Origin: Lineus longissimus
Taxonomy: Eukaryota > Nemertea > Pilidiophora > Heteronemertea > Lineidae
DNA length: 60,000 nt
NCBI RefSeq assembly: GCF_910592395.1
Contig: NC_088310.1
Coordinates: 21,399,501 to 21,459,500 of the forward strand
Direction of reading: 5' to 3'
In this document: positions 24,150 to 38,478 of the stretch, piece by piece
Numbering within the stretch: the stretch's first letter is position 1
Layout of the letters: every line of letters begins with the position of its first letter
The notes under the pieces: generated by a model
The model's input: the letters and a program-made list of their open reading frames with translations, nothing else
The model's database searches: none
What the model was told of the DNA's origin: nothing
Position numbers and translations under genes: made by a program

Positions 24150-27100
24150 ATGGAAGATCAAATGTGCCCTCGTTGTAAAACGACAAAGTATAGAAATCCA
24201 GCTTTGAAGTTGATGGTCAATGTCTGCGGACACACATTGTAAGTTGACTTGAAACTACGGGTAAGGCCTACAGGGTGTCCCCAAAAGTCTACTGGTTGCT
24301 CTAATCTTGTTACCGTACAACTACAACCTCAACCTGTACAACGGTACTTGCACTGATGCAGCTGATATTATACATGTAGGCCTAGGCCCTACTATATCTG
24401 ATCAAGATCATTTGCTTTGGGAGAGTACAGTCTTGAGCATTTTGAGGTGATGGTATAATATGACAGCATTTGTCTGAGTGAATTTCAAGCCATGTTGTCT
24501 TACATTATCGTACCAATGCCAGTGCCCCAGTCAGTCTCAGTAAGTGGGCAGTTGAGAAGTGTGGACAAGTCATGGATACCACCACCGCTGGCACCAGGCG
24601 CATTGCTTGGACATCTTGTGACAGCGATCTGCAGGCCAGGACAGGTGTCAACCATGAGTAAAAGCTCCTCTGTATCGCCTAGATGTCACTTCATGGGAAT
24701 GTGACATGCATCGGCTCATCTCATCTGTTGGTTTTCTGGTGTTAAAACCTGAGCCCCGAAAAAGTGTCTGTCTCGCTGTACCTCCTAGTGGATGCAATTG
24801 GCCAATACGCCATGTATGGCAAGTTAATGCTTGAAAAGTTGCATGCTTTGACCGATTTAATCAATCTTTTCAGATGTGAGAATTGTGTGGACCTGCTCTT
24901 TGTGCGTGGCTCGGGGGCTTGTATAGAATGTGGAACTGCACTCAGGAGGAACAATTTCAGACTACAACTTTTTGAAGATGCTGGTGTGGAGAAGGAAGTT
25001 GATATCCGAAAAAAGATACTCAGAGAGTAAGTGTATAAGTGTAGGCCTACAGTATTGACTCCTTTATTCCATATTTTTTTCTTATCAATTCATGTCTAAC
25101 CCACCCAGCTAAACTTCAAGTCTGACAATAATGTTAGCCATGGTTAGTGTTTTAAATCAATAACATGGCTTGGACAATAAAGTGTTGAAATGTTTTTGCA
25201 ATCTGAACAAAAAGGCTTTGAATGTAAAACTAATTGCCATTTACTTACTTGTCAAGTACCGCACCAAGTGTCCCTTGTATGCATGCAATTACAGTAGAAA
25301 CTCTCTATTAAGGACACCCTTGAGACTGACATATGTTGTCCTTAATAGAGAGGTGTCCTGATTAGAGAGGTTAAATTGAATGTAAGGTACCAAATTGGGA
25401 CCAAAACTAGTGTCCTTAATAGAGAGGTTGTCCTTAATAGAGAGGTGTCCGCTAAGGGAGGTTCCACTGTACCTTATTCTGTGTCCACATCGAATTCCTC
25501 TCTCTCTCTCAACTTCAGTTTTAATAAAAAGGAAGATGATTTTGGAACGCTCAAGGAATACAATGATTACCTGGAAGAAATTGAGACAACAAGTATGTTA
25601 GAGTTCCTTTCCCGGATGCCTTAAAATAACTAAGCTAGCATGATTTTAAGAAGAATAAAAACCCCCAAGGAATGCTATTGGTCTATTTGGATAACGTGGA
25701 GGTTATAACTTGTAATACATCTACATGAACCAGATTTTGATAAAAGGAGGTTAGGGCAAAGATACATTTCAGGGGAAATGGGTCAGTTTTTCAATGAAAA
25801 GGTCTGCATTTTGTGGAGAAAAAACCCAGACTATACATTGGTCGATTTACTACTGCTTGATGTTCTGTGTCGTTTTTAATTTTTTGTGGTATATTTGTCA
25901 CTCATGAGTGATTGTTGATATGCTTTTCAGTCTTTAATCTAGTCAATGGTGTGGATGTTGATGACACAAAGAAAAAGATAGAACAGTATAAGAAGGAAAA
26001 TTGGGAACAAATAAAGAAGAGCAAATCAAAAATGGTAAGTATGTAAATATTGTGACCGAGTGTGGATGTCTGCTGAATATTTGACTTGGCATTGTTATGT
26101 GTACACTGACATGCCAACAATATTGCCATATTATTTTGGTTACCTTTTGTGAAATGATTCAATGTTTCCATGCAATTACTTAGATTTTAAAGATTGTTTA
26201 GACTACAATGGATATCAGACAATTTTTTGTTAGTATTTAGTTCCTCTTATATTCTCAGTAATTCTGTGTTGTCTTTACAGAGTAAGGATGAGGAGTATTT
26301 AGAATATCTAATAGACGTTGAGAAACAGACAAGCGAGGTCAGGAAACATCAACTCATCGAGGAAGAGACAAAACAGAAAAATGTGAAGAAGCAAAGAAAG
26401 CAAGCCATAATTGATGACCTGGTAAGAGACAGAAAAATGATTGATACACATTGATTTCAGTTTCATTCACAGATAAGTTTTAGCATCCTCTAAAATCGTT
26501 GTCTTTTCAAATAGATTAACTTATTTTGTCCTGCCAGGTCCAAAGTGATGAAGTATGAAAAACAGGGTGGTTAATGCTGATGGTCAAAATTGGCCATAGC
26601 ACATCGCTTGGGTATCACATTGATCAGCTTGGCCTTTTTCAATCACTTAGTTATGACTGCAGTCTATTTGGCCTGATATAATAACAAGTGTTATAATTTT
26701 GACCATCATATCTAATACATAACCCTTACTGTGATTCTGATCATTAGCATACATTTGTAGTATTGTAGATACTGTTGACGTTTTTATAAGTACAATGTCT
26801 ACCAGTGCATTCTCATTTCAGATGTTTTCTGATCTGCCTGCCGATCTGATTCTTGCTCAACATAAAGTAAAGGAAGAAACTGAGCCTGAGATAACAAGCA
26901 TTCCTCGGCAAGCTTTCACTAAATTTTCAACAGGAGTAAAACTGGTAGGTACCATACAACTGCTTTTTGGACACCGTTCTATATCACTTTGAGACATCCT
27001 GATTTATGCTCCGAGTAGGTCATTAAATTGAAGCTGAGAGCTGAATGTTGACAATATTAGCTCTATGAACAATATTGGAAGGTTGGTGAAAACCAGAGAA

Positions 27101-28025
27101 AAACTATGCCATCAAAATGAGTTACCCTCTATCACATGAGTATGTCAAGACCAACCAGGAATCAAACCCAGGACCTCAGAAATGACAGGCACCGATGTTT
27201 TCACTGAGCGACTCTGACAGAGCAAATAGGTCAGCACTTCTCTGGGGATGGAATACGATTTGCTTTTGGAGAAATTTTGGTCTCAAGTTTACATCTACCT
27301 AGAAGTTTTACAGGCATGCTGGTTCTTCTAGACTATTACAAGTTTGTCCTTTTTTCACTACATCAACCATTCTCACCAAGTGACTGTCATTTTCAGGGTC
27401 ACCGCAATGAGGAATTTTCTTTTTTAAAGCAAGATTTTGGCAATGTTTACAAACATACTGACCTTGCATTAGAAACCTGTGGACCAGAAGTGCCAACCTG
27501 TGAAAAGTTAGAAAAAGAAGGGTAAGATTTGGTCATTTTGGTCAATTACCCAGGTGAATTATTTATCCATTGTGATGGTCAACTACATCAGAGGAGATTC
27601 AGTGCTTCAATCTATCAAAACCTGTTTCAATGATGAAATAAACTAGCATGGAAAGGTTGGTTCAGGCCAAGAGTAACAAAGTCATTGTGCCTCTAGCCCC
27701 TTTGTTCAGAGGTTCTCTTCATATTGTGATAGCGAGTAGTTTTCCAGCATTCCTTTTGGACTGCGGTTTTCACCTTCATCTACATGCATTGCACAACAAA
27801 TGCCCAATATTTTGAAAGTTCTACTCTTCAAATTTCAGCTATTTATCACATATACGAGGGTCATCGGAGGCCGATCTTGCTGGAGGATTCGAATCTAAGA
27901 TGGCGTGCCATCGAGCTCTCCAGGAAGCTCTATGTGGACTGTTTTACCACTTTGAAACATCAAATCCATTGTCTGTGCCGAGTAGTACGAGTAGTAGTGA
28001 TGTAGCAGATGTGGAAATGAGTTAG
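24150..28025 (+). CDS. MNAT1: CDK-activating kinase assembly factor MAT1 (RING, complete)
   Basis: MAT1 joins CDK7 and cyclin H into the CAK complex and tethers it to TFIIH in the nucleus. Eight exons in consistent phase: 24150-24238, 24874-25026, 25519-25592, 25931-26034, 26281-26421, 26822-26944, 27397-27521, 27839-28025; 331 aa, a little longer than human MAT1 (309 aa). The N-terminal C3HC4 RING is complete: C6, C9, C26, H28, C31, C34, C46 and C49 ([20 protein letters not shown], then [20 protein letters not shown]). [20 protein letters not shown] and [20 protein letters not shown] match the family. Residues about 106-187 are a charged coiled coil, residues 188-228 hold the [12 protein letters not shown] segment, and the C-terminus is hydrophobic ([16 protein letters not shown]), the usual CAK-binding part. 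The start is the only in-frame ATG before the RING. Confidence 0.97.
25290..25471. mobile_element. Tc1/mariner-type MITE in MNAT1 intron 2
   Basis: About 182 bp with terminal inverted repeats starting TACAGTAGAAACTCTCTATT on the left and, read on the other strand, TACAGTGGAACCTCCCTTAG on the right. The inside contains several copies of gtccttaatagagagg. TA at each end fits a Tc1/mariner/pogo-type duplication. It ends 47 bp before MNAT1 exon 3. Confidence 0.75.
27110..27225 (-). mobile_element. tRNA-derived SINE head in MNAT1 intron 6
   Basis: On the minus strand: an A-box-like GTCGCTCAGTG (27212-27202), then a spacer and a B box GGGTTTGATTCC (27169-27158). The two pol III boxes are in correct order and spacing, but no intact cloverleaf or CCA-ready acceptor is present, so this is a SINE head, not a tRNA gene. 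Confidence 0.6.
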
Positions 28026-28280
28026 CAGGAGCTCAAATAAACTGACGCCATGACACTAAACATATGCCATAATATGGAGCAACATTGGTTGTGGTGAATG
28101 ACTATTTTGCTGTTATAATGAGTGAGGCTATCAACTACCAAATGTCCCGGAGCTGTTTACACCTCTTGACTTTACTGAGATGGTACTATCTTGGGTGCCG
28201 AGAAACTTCTTGTATTTTGAAGGCCACTTATGTGTCGAAGTTCCAAATTGAGCATCATTCAAAATGAGTGTCGGAATAAA
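28026..28280 (+). other. Probable MNAT1 3' UTR
   Basis: AATAAA signals follow the TAG stop at about 28036 and 28275. Transcript end is inferred only. Confidence 0.45.
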
Positions 28281-31200
28281 TTTATTTTTGAAGCAGAGTG
28301 TGGTTCATCCTTTCATGATCATACAACTCGTCAGCACCAAAATCTTAAAGAAGGGAGTCTCGGGAATGCTGGTGTATTATTTTAAACTGGTTATAATTTT
28401 CCACACTTCTGTATTAAGTTTAAAATCTATACACAATCCTGAATGCTAATTTAAGCCATTGTGTATGATTGTATGATAGTATGGTTTTTGGTGGTGATAA
28501 GTAATGAAGACTTGGTGTAGGACGGTGTACATGTGTTCCAATTTTCTAGCACCCTTGATACTGTAAAATGGCTTCTTCATGTGGTTTTTTTCTGCCTACA
28601 TATTACTGAAATGAAAGCCAAGATGGCCAAAAACTTACCTTGGAAGCCTTCCAAAATTTTGCAGAAAAATGTTTTAAAAAGGGTGATCAGATATGATTAA
28701 GTTGCTAATCGAATTCCACATGAAAATAATTAATTCAGCAGTAATGGCTTTGTTTATTAGCACTCCTCACTTCATGTTTTATGTTATTTTTTGTTGTAGT
28801 CTTCTTTGTAGCTCTATATTAACTGTCCCATAACTCTGCTGATGCCTGAAAATATGTATCTGGAGCTGAGACCACTCAAGACACTTTGACATGTTGTCTT
28901 AGTTCAGCAGTCAGTGTTCAGATGGCAGGAGGCACTATTTTGAACTTTTCATGTATCTGCTGTACAATGCAAGAACACAGGTTTTCATGGCTTTAAGACA
29001 ATATATTTTTCAGATCAGTTTTTAATTACGCCCTTTTTGATGGTTCCATTGCCTGTCCAGGACCCACACTACATATTAATGTAGTCTATCTATTTTCTGA
29101 AATAACCAGTGGAGGCAGCTCAATTTAGTCATCCTGTTTATTTATTCTTCCTTGTGAGAGGGGCAGGGGTGAGGTCAATTCCACTGCATCTATAGAGTTC
29201 AAAAACAGAGTCACTGCTTTTATGCATCGGACAAAATTACAATGATGTTAAACTTATATTTTGAGCATCAGTGAAATATTGTGTTCAAGACACAAAGTTC
29301 AGTAATATCAAGAGTTAAAGAAAGGCCATAAGTTCTTGGAAATATAGACAACCGGTAGATCATTGCCCTTTTATTTCCATTATCAAGTGGGTCAGATTCC
29401 TCGTCTACCACCAATCCCGGACATGGCTGGAATGTTGTATCTGGCCACATTGATAACTTACTTGCCTGATTCCTGGACCTGTCTGCACTGTCTGTACTGA
29501 CCAAGCCAGAGATGCACTAACCATACCACAACCAAGAAGAACTGCCTCTGTCTGACAGTGTCAATATAATCAGTTTTGACTGGTATCTTTTTCAGATCCA
29601 ACAGTTCTTAGGAAATTGTGTAGGAACATTTTTTCATAGCTACGCTAAAAGATTCTAATTTTTGTTTTAGACGAGTAAAAATTTGCATTGGCTTGCGGGT
29701 CATTGAGTGCAGGCAGTGTTTGAGCCTCTTGTATTGGTAGGTGGTGCATGATTGTATTAATGAGTGTGAAGCAATAATGTTTTGGGCTTCTTCAGTGAAA
29801 TTCCTCTAACAGAGTGCCAAGCAAAGAATAATCCAGTAGTCCATCATAAAAAGGTTGGGATCAAACTTTCAAGGAAAACAAGTTGGTTGATTTACATAGC
29901 CAAACATTTCTATTCGGTTTAGTTTTGTTATATATACATTTTGTACTATCAATATCATGAGAAAAACCTTGAGATGAGTTACAACATTCCCTTTCTAAAC
30001 ATAATTAGATTTGTAGCACTTATTTATCCGTTCTTAGAAAACCCAAAGCTTTTTCATTGAAGATGATTGTGTTTCTGGATAATGTTACTTCCAAACCTTG
30101 GCCTGTGCACTATCTTTACTACCATTGTGGTCCAGTGTAACAAGGGGCTAATTAGTTGATCCCTTCCCAAGGAACTCATTGCTATCTAATAATTACACTC
30201 AAACGCCTTACATTGTATATTGAAAACCTTGGCCTATTAGCGTTGTTTACTACACAATTGGCCAACAAAACAAAGGGTTAAAGAGCTGAAACAATCAGTA
30301 CTGAATTAGTGGCTGTACTGATGAGGATAACCTGAATGCATCTGAACATCATCTTCATCTAACAGGTAGGTCCTGAATCCCGATCATTCTAGGAATGCAA
30401 CCAGCGTCTATTGTGAATAGTTAAGCCTGCATATCAATTGTTCTAGGCCTATGCCATGCTCTACTGCCATGACTGTAAGGTCTGGAAGTCGGCATCAGCA
30501 AGCCCAGAAATGTTTGAAAAGTTCAGTCTGCAAATCATTTGTTATTTGTTCTTCTGCTGCCATGTCTGTATTGTCGGCAACAGGAAAAGAAAACCAATGT
30601 CCAAGTGACATATGTCATGGTAGGATAACCCTATGACCTCTTAATCTCAATGCAAACCCCTTCAGACTCTTCACTATAATCCTTGAACTTCGTAGAGAGA
30701 CTGTATAATATACTCTAATATTTCTGAATGAGCTTTTATTGAGCAATGCTGGTGAAGAGTGAAATTATCTCCACTTTGACATAATTTGAATGATTGGATT
30801 GGGCTTGTTTGTATGTTATATGGCTTTCCATCATATTTCAGTGCGTGTTGCTCGTTGTGTGAATTCAATGAATGGATAAGCTGATGACCATTACCTTCTC
30901 ACGCCACCAGGCCTGGACATATCTTTGCCCTCGAGATAAGAAATATTGTGACAGGAGGACCAATCCATCTTCACGCCAAGGTATTGTCATTTCAATTATT
31001 TCACAAATTTCATGCATTAATTTAACACCTACGGTAGCGGATCTTTCATCTCTCATATTTCATTCACCTCGTAACAAAAGCTTTCCATTGTTGTGACGGA
31101 TTCAAAGTTTGAAGTCAAGGAAGGGACACATTTTGGCCTCCATGTGTGGTCAGCGAACCCTTCACAATACCTTCTGTCAACTGTCTTGTCTACCCTTTAT

Positions 31201-34200
31201 CTTGGGTCTTCTTCATACCTGAGGCAATTTTCCTAAAAGGGTCTTAATTTTCTTTTGTTCATTGGAGTTGTGTGCTGAATATGTTGTTAATATGTGGTGT
31301 GTTTCTTGTGTAGTGATCTGTGGTGATACCCCCTGGTATATTTGGTTACCCCTCCAATTTCATGGTCCTTTATTTTCGTGAACAAAATTCCCATATGAAG
31401 TGAACCATCTGTTGTTATTTCAGTAACAAATTTGATTAAATCGCAGTGTTAACGCCTCTTTTGAACAAGAAAAAGTATGCCATCATGCTTGGTTCTGATG
31501 CCCTTCTCAAAAATCAATCCGTGGTTTCCATTAAAATGTTGATGTACCCTTTGATGTTGCATGATCTGATCAACATATCTGCTGTACAGCATAATTCAAT
31601 GACGGTTCAAGGGAAGGTTGACCTGAGAAGATAAATTGTCTGTGTGCTTGAGTTATATTAGCTGAACCAATCCTCAACAAATATTAAGTGTGCTAAGTGC
31701 TTATGCACACAACTGTACTCAAACTGTACATAACAGCTGATCATGTGGTGGAAGCTAGATGTAACATGTAGGGCTCACCGGTATAGACTATCCAAAATGT
31801 ATACAAAGCAGTCGGGGATTTTTATGGTTTTCGTTCAAAAGTGCAATATTTGTACTGGTAATTACTGTCAGTATGTGAGAGACACATAAAGCTCGGCCAA
31901 CAATCATTAGGGACTTCTTTTCTGTGGGAAGAGTTTAAAAACAGTCATTATGGTGCCACTCTTCAAACATGGGGTCATGGTAGCCTTACTTAATACTGAT
32001 ACCTCAATTTATGATTGGCGTCTTTGAATGATTCTGCTTAGAAATGGAAATTTCTCCCTTTCTTTAAAAACGAAGTGTGATATTTTACCACATTTTTCGT
32101 CACAGTGAATCTCACATGCAATTGAAGAATACAAATACAGTCATTAAGTCCCACTCTACAGAAGCATAGCTCCTATTTGTCTGACACATTAACACTGTAC
32201 ATGTACTAGTTGAGGAATCCTAAGAACTTCTTGACAGGAGTTTTTAAAAACAGTCATTATTTTCATAGCTGAATGAGGTGCGTGTTAGTGCGTTGAGTAT
32301 GTGCTTGAGATCTGTGCAGGGCTTCGATTTTCTCAGCCAGTTGTTTGGTATGAAATCCCCATGTTTTAAAATGCTCCTGTAGTTCGTTTTCCTGGCTCAA
32401 TCTGGCTGCAATTCAGACAGGTTCCTCAGTTCAATGTACTGGTATTCTGTGCAGAATAACAGGTGGATAAACAGGTAGGTATAGGGGTAGGGTCTGGGGG
32501 GAACCCTTCAATCTCTATCAACGTTCTTTATCAAAATATCACTTTGTGGGTTTGAATCTTTAGTTTTTGGCTGTATGAATAACCAGGAGGTTTCTCTTTG
32601 TTATTGTGCATTTTTAATAATTCATATATGTCAATACTGAGCAGCATCTGGACATACAAGGCTCTGAGATCACTTTGACTGCCAGTTATTAAGGTGGGAT
32701 TCAGTTTATTGGGGTAAGATCGGTTTGCAGTGAATCTAGTGCAATCTTGGGTCAATGAATCTTAGGCCAACAGGTGGATGTAAGTAAGCCTTAGAAGCTG
32801 CAGGTGGGAGTGAGTCAGTGAAGCCTATACCGAAATTCCAGCCCTACAATTCAGATACATCTCACCAACTGCACCAGGTGATTTATTCTTCAATCCATCA
32901 AATTCAATTGCTTTACAATTCCCATAACCCTGAAACTGACACATAATGCAATGGCAATGCTCTCCATGGTTTAAATCAGAATATTTCATTCTATGAATTG
33001 CAATGAGAGGTGACACTCTCCAACAACATGGCACTTGTCAACAACAAGGTTTATCACATTCAACATCAATCCTGTCTTTGAAGACTAAAATCATGGCCCA
33101 TAAAGTGACTTACTCACATTTGGACTTATCGTAAAGGCCTAGGCCTATTAGCCCAAGACCTAAAATTGGACTTATCATGAAGGCTTAGACCTATTGACCT
33201 CAGACTATGAAAATGATATGGTCATTTCGAATGCGACACTACTTACCTTACATGGGAATCTTGCTTTATTTACTTTCGATAGTGTCTGCAAGGGAATACA
33301 TCAAGAGTTGCTTTTAACAGATACCTGCTTCAAACTGCACCTGTAAAAGAAGACTCGAGAATGACAAGATATTGACTAGTTTGGTGAGTTTTCCTATTTT
33401 TTAGTTGCCTTTAATTTCACTCTAGCTGTAAATCTTGGCCCCAGCACAATGGTAGGTCACTACCACCCCAGGGGTCTGACCTGAAATGATCCCCTATCAA
33501 TTATCTGGCGAGACTTCAGTTAATTTCTAACGATTCATTGTTGCAGCTCGATCATTAAAGTTTATGTAAGATGAATGAAACAGTTTCACAAGCTGCATTT
33601 ATATGTATCTACTGTAGATTTCCGAAGAATATTCACTTTGTGAAATTCCTACATCTTGTTCTGTTTCAGTGTTTGGGTAACAAGTGAGCCTACCTTTACT
33701 TCAAAGACTTTTTCTTTCGTCTTTGTCTCATGTTATTCTTAGCACTCCTGTAAGTTTTACAAGTCTTTTTGAAACGTACATAATAAAATATTGTATTATA
33801 TTTTTCTAAATGTTTCTTTGTTAAAGAGGCGATAAACTAGGTCATATTTTTGTCCAGGTCTAACTGTCCTGAAGTATGAACGGGGTCTCTTTGTCTCTCA
33901 AGGGATTTTATATACGGTTTTGTACTCAATATTGATCCGTCTAGATATTTGAGGCAATATCATGCGAGTGAAATAATCAGCTTTGCTTTGGCCCACCAAA
34001 TTTATATCTGGTCTTGAGGAAAATGGAAGCTAAGTTAACTTTGAATGCTCTGTCACCACAGTAAGTTTTTTGAGTAGGACATATTATATTCGTATATTAG
34101 TTCTGGAGTCATTGGCTGTTCATTCAGAAACAAGAATAACATTAACATGTAAGGAGTCAATTAGGTGGATCCTGATTGCTGATTTCCTGGAGAGAAGATG

Positions 34201-37200
34201 ATCTAGTTCCTGTTTTGTTTCCACTTTGGAATTAATGCAGATTCAGACGGTCAGGTATATACCAGGTGAGAGAGCCAAGAATCCTGCATCCTCACTCTGA
34301 CTCGCTGTTTGAGAGTTGTCAGTTTAGTTCACTGCTGATATCCCTTGTCCATCTTTGCATTCTTGCCTGGTAACAATGTCCCCCTTCTCCATACACATCC
34401 CCTCACAGCAGGTGAACTGATCTGGCCAGTCCTCAATGTTTTGGATCACTGTCAGTTGTGAGTTAGGATGCAAGCAAAAACCTCAGTGCTCTATGAAGCT
34501 ATATGGATTTTCTGACTTGTGTACAGTCTTGTGGGACTTGCATCTTCAGGTAAACACTTTCATGATTTGTTGTGTTTCAAATTCATTAACTCTTCAGGTT
34601 CACCGAATCCTAGTAAGTTTCATCTTGGTCAAAACAGAGAAACCGGAATTATCTCTAACAGTTGGAGAGTTCTGAGTGTGACTGTAGACATTCAGGATCC
34701 AGTTTGTGATCTTGAGATCGGTTTGAGATATGGCAATACTGCTCACTCAGGTAGGAAGTCTTGTATTGAGTTTTTCATTCATTTCGTTCATTTTGTTGAA
34801 ATCCACAGGTGCTACAGGCTATTTCTCACTCTTCTTCATGATCAAACTTTTGATACAGTGGCAGGTTATTGAAATGTATCATGTGGGTTTTACAAAGTAA
34901 GTGTAATGTTCCCATAGACAATAGACCTGGGGGAGGGGGGGGGTAGTCATTAGTAGCTTCAGAGCCCGTATCCCAGGCAACAGTGTCAAGTTTTTGCTGT
35001 TCAATCCCCATGCTAGAACGTCGCCTCATTCTCACTTGTAGTAGGTTGTTTTCCTTTGTCTCTATGTAGATAAGTTCCCAGTTAGTGATGATTCATAAGT
35101 GTGTTAACTCACAAACAAGTCTGATAGGATTGGTGAAGTGTAATTCCTCATTCCATCCGTATTGTTACCATCAATGCTCAAAGATCCCTCTAGGTCATGT
35201 CTTAGCTGTGGATTAACCATTTCAGGTATGTTCCCTCTTCTACCAGTTCTTGCTTTTACCACTAATTTTCAACTCCACTGCTTAATTCCATGGTGGATGC
35301 TCTCATCAACTCATGCAGTCAAATGAATGAGGGGATAATTTCTGGTAGTATGTTATTTCTTCACTGAGAGGCTGTTGATTGAAGATACCCAGTGTCCAGT
35401 GGGCTATTCAGATGGTTCTTTGGGAAGTTGTAATTTCGTTTTACTCGTTGCATGTTGTTCTTAAATCTGTTGTTTTTTCCTGAGTGCATGCGTGCAATAC
35501 CAGATCATCTGATCAAAATGTCACCAAGAAGAGGCATGACCTTCCCACTCACACTATAGCTTCGGAAACTCATCAAATTTTATCAAATTGTCGACTCATT
35601 ATTTGACATCGGCTCCTTCCTCATCCTGTCATGAGCTTCCAATCAATCAATCTTTGTTGATATTGACAGTTCTAGCTGACATGTACTGTAAACTGGAAGA
35701 CTTACACAGATTTCTCTAAAGATATGATCAACAGTGTAATGCCAGCAACTAATGGAGGGAAATACCTGGTCCAGATAAACCCTCAAAAATATTCAGGAAT
35801 GTTATGAAGGGAACTTTGCTCAGGGAAAGGAGCAGTGCTATACTGTCTGAGACAGTACTCTGTCGACCTCAGGAAGAACATAATTTCTTGTTTTTAGCTT
35901 TATCAGTGCATTGGATTGGTGAAAACTTCTTTTGGATATTCTAGGTTTGGTTATCAAGTGGTCCCCTCTGTTGATTCATGTTACCATTGTTAGGGACCGG
36001 GAGTGCAAGCTTACAACACAGTTTGGAACAAGATTTGCTGATCAAAAGATTCCCGAACAGGTCTGAATCTTCAACTTCATTTCATAGTGAATTATTATTG
36101 TAACCCATTAGTTATCTTGTGGCTGGTTCATTTATGCTCAGAAATACCACTGAGGCAAATATCAGATGAAACTAAACTATCCATGGAATTTGACTCTCGC
36201 TCATTAGCATTCCGATGTAGTAGAATTGAGTGTTAAACAACCAACATAAACAAAGTTAACTTACATGTGTATGCTACCAAATAGCTAGAATCGAAACAAA
36301 ACCTTGGGTAATAATCATGCAACTTCTTTAGTTTTTTCACCAATCTCATCAAATCTTTTACCTTTTGATGCATTCCATGTCCTCATAATTGTGCCAGGAT
36401 CAAAACTCAACCTTTGCAGAAAAAACTTTAAACTGATCAGGTATAAACTGTTAAGGAATCCAAAGGTAGAGCTGTTCCCTGTAACCCCTACTCTTTAATT
36501 ACGCTGTGCCTGTAAATCCTGGTGAGGTGAATTTCAGAAGCCAACTGCTTTCCGAACATGCTTCGACATGTATCAATGAGATAGAGCCAGAGATAACATT
36601 ATACATGTATTTATGTACTTTGGTCTGGAATTGGTTTATATTTTTCTTACGACTTCTTCATGATATTATCAGTTTTTTTCAAATGCCTTTAGATTCTCAG
36701 TGCTACTGTTTAGCATATTTGCTTGTTTTGTCTGGTTATGAGAGCCTTGTTGCTCCCAGACAGAAGTTGATATTATTATTAGTTTTGATTAAAATCTCTG
36801 ATATTTGGGTGGTCCTGATACAGTTTTGTCACCATAGTGCAGAGGCCTACTCAGGTCACTCAGGTTGTGCTGTGTTGTTTCAAGTCAGGGAAGGATTGGT
36901 CGTCCAGGGTCCTTTTACTTGGGAGTTGCCCTTCTCATGCACAAGAAACGTTAACAAGTTCTCAATATGGGACCATCACCTGATCAGGGTCAATAATTCA
37001 TAATACATCATTGAACAGCTCGACCTACAATTAAGTCTGAAGTCTTATTTTTGATTTATCATGTTTACTATATGTGCTGACTAATGCTAGATGCTTGGGA
37101 GTACGGCCATTACATGTAAATATGGTTACCTACAATTTGCTCAGCGCTTTTTAAAACCACTAGCATTCGATCTGAATTGCGGGAAGCTGCATGCTTCCTC

Positions 37201-38335
37201 CATAACTTATGTGGCCTGTTATCTATGAGTAAGAAGCTCATTGAACCATTAGCTTCATTAGACTTCAGACAGGACGGAAGTCGGTGGTGGTTTGTGGATA
37301 ACGATATCTTCAGCTTATACTTGTGGTGAGGTATGTCCCTTGCTTTTCTCCCCAAAAAGTTACATCTATGTATGTTGGTACTCATTCTAAGATCCTGCCT
37401 TGAAGTTCTGACACTAGCCTTAACAGTCAGCTGAGTATCAGGCCCGTAGGCCTCTTGTTTTGATCTCACTTGCCTTGTGACAATGGCCTTTTTGTTGAGT
37501 TAGTATAAGTCGCTTCCTGGGCTTGGTCAGCTGATGTGCAGGCCTCTGGGCTTCTTGTTTTAGATCTTATAATGCCAGTGTTGACGTTGGCACAAGAGGC
37601 TGTCCTGGTAGCTGAGACCTTATAGATACTCCAAGCTGAGACAGGAGGGCAAGTTTCTTTGATTCATTTTGTGGTTTGGCATTCTGTATTTAACCTCAGC
37701 TGAATCCTGCTTTTAGGACTTCATCAAGTGCTGTGGTAGGAAGAAGTTGTTACAAATTGTGTTGATTAAGTCTATTTCCTGATTCTATGCTATTTGATTT
37801 TTTCACATACACTGGTTCACCAAAATTTCACTACCTTCATGTAAATATATACTATTTGTCATGCGTTTTGTTTTACATCTGTGAGTTTCCGGGGTGTGAT
37901 TGTGTAGGCAGATACTCTCTTAGTTTACATGGGTTTAGTAACTTCAGCTGAAGTGATCGGTATTCTCGGTCAGACTTCACCTGGCAACTGAAAACAACAG
38001 GTGAAATGACCTAAACTATGATTCACTGTGGAACTACCTGTGTTTGTAACAGAAATTTGCCAAGTCAGTGCACCTGCAGTTATTTTGTTTGATGGCCTGG
38101 GGGGACAAGGGACACTGACTATCACATTGTCTCAATGACAGTCTCAGTTTGATACACTTACGTTTGGTTTGATACTCATATGTTCCTGAATCTTCTTCTC
38201 GGAATTGATTTTTCAAAACTTTCAATTCGTCGCTTGTCATTTTGCATCCCTCATTCTATGTACTAAATCATTTAGTTACTGTTAGTGTGTATTTGAAAAT
38301 TCATCATTTGAATGTCTGCTTGTCTTTTTTTTCAG
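28281..38335. other. Long region without recognised gene (intergenic and possible RIN 5' UTR intron)
   Basis: Ten kilobases of AT-rich DNA. No exon with recognisable protein content on either strand; the longest ORF (36506-37003, 165 codons) has no domain and no splice-site support. The RIN exon at 38336 begins at a splice acceptor, so at least one non-coding RIN exon probably lies in or beyond this stretch. A small tandem duplication is at 33121-33213. Confidence 0.5.
33121..33213. repeat. 46-bp tandem duplication
   Basis: tggacttatc-t-aaggc-tag begins at 33121 and again at 33167; both copies carry agacct and a TAGGCCTA-like core, with moderate divergence. Confidence 0.6.
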
Positions 38336-38478
38336 ATGGAGTATGAAAAGGAACTCAGCTGATTGATTCTCATATAAAATTACTTCTTTGGCATAAAGGA
38401 TTATATTGACACCAGACAAAGATGGAGATAGCTAATTATGACAATGTTGCTGGCAACAGACACTCGAGCTATAAATTG
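38336..38478 (+). CDS. RIN: RIN first coding exon A with 5' UTR
   Basis: Acceptor tctttttttt-cag at 38335, then 86 bp of 5' UTR and ATG at 38422 (MEIANYDNVAGNRHSSYKL), ending TTG/gtaaga in phase 0, which matches the phase-0 acceptor at 49604. A spliced 5' UTR implies an upstream non-coding exon. Only 19 codons, so support rests on the two good splice sites and phase. Confidence 0.55.

Noticed and set aside
36506-37003. 165-codon ORF
   Set aside because: No recognisable domain or splice sites; length is possible by chance in a 10-kb gene-poor stretch.
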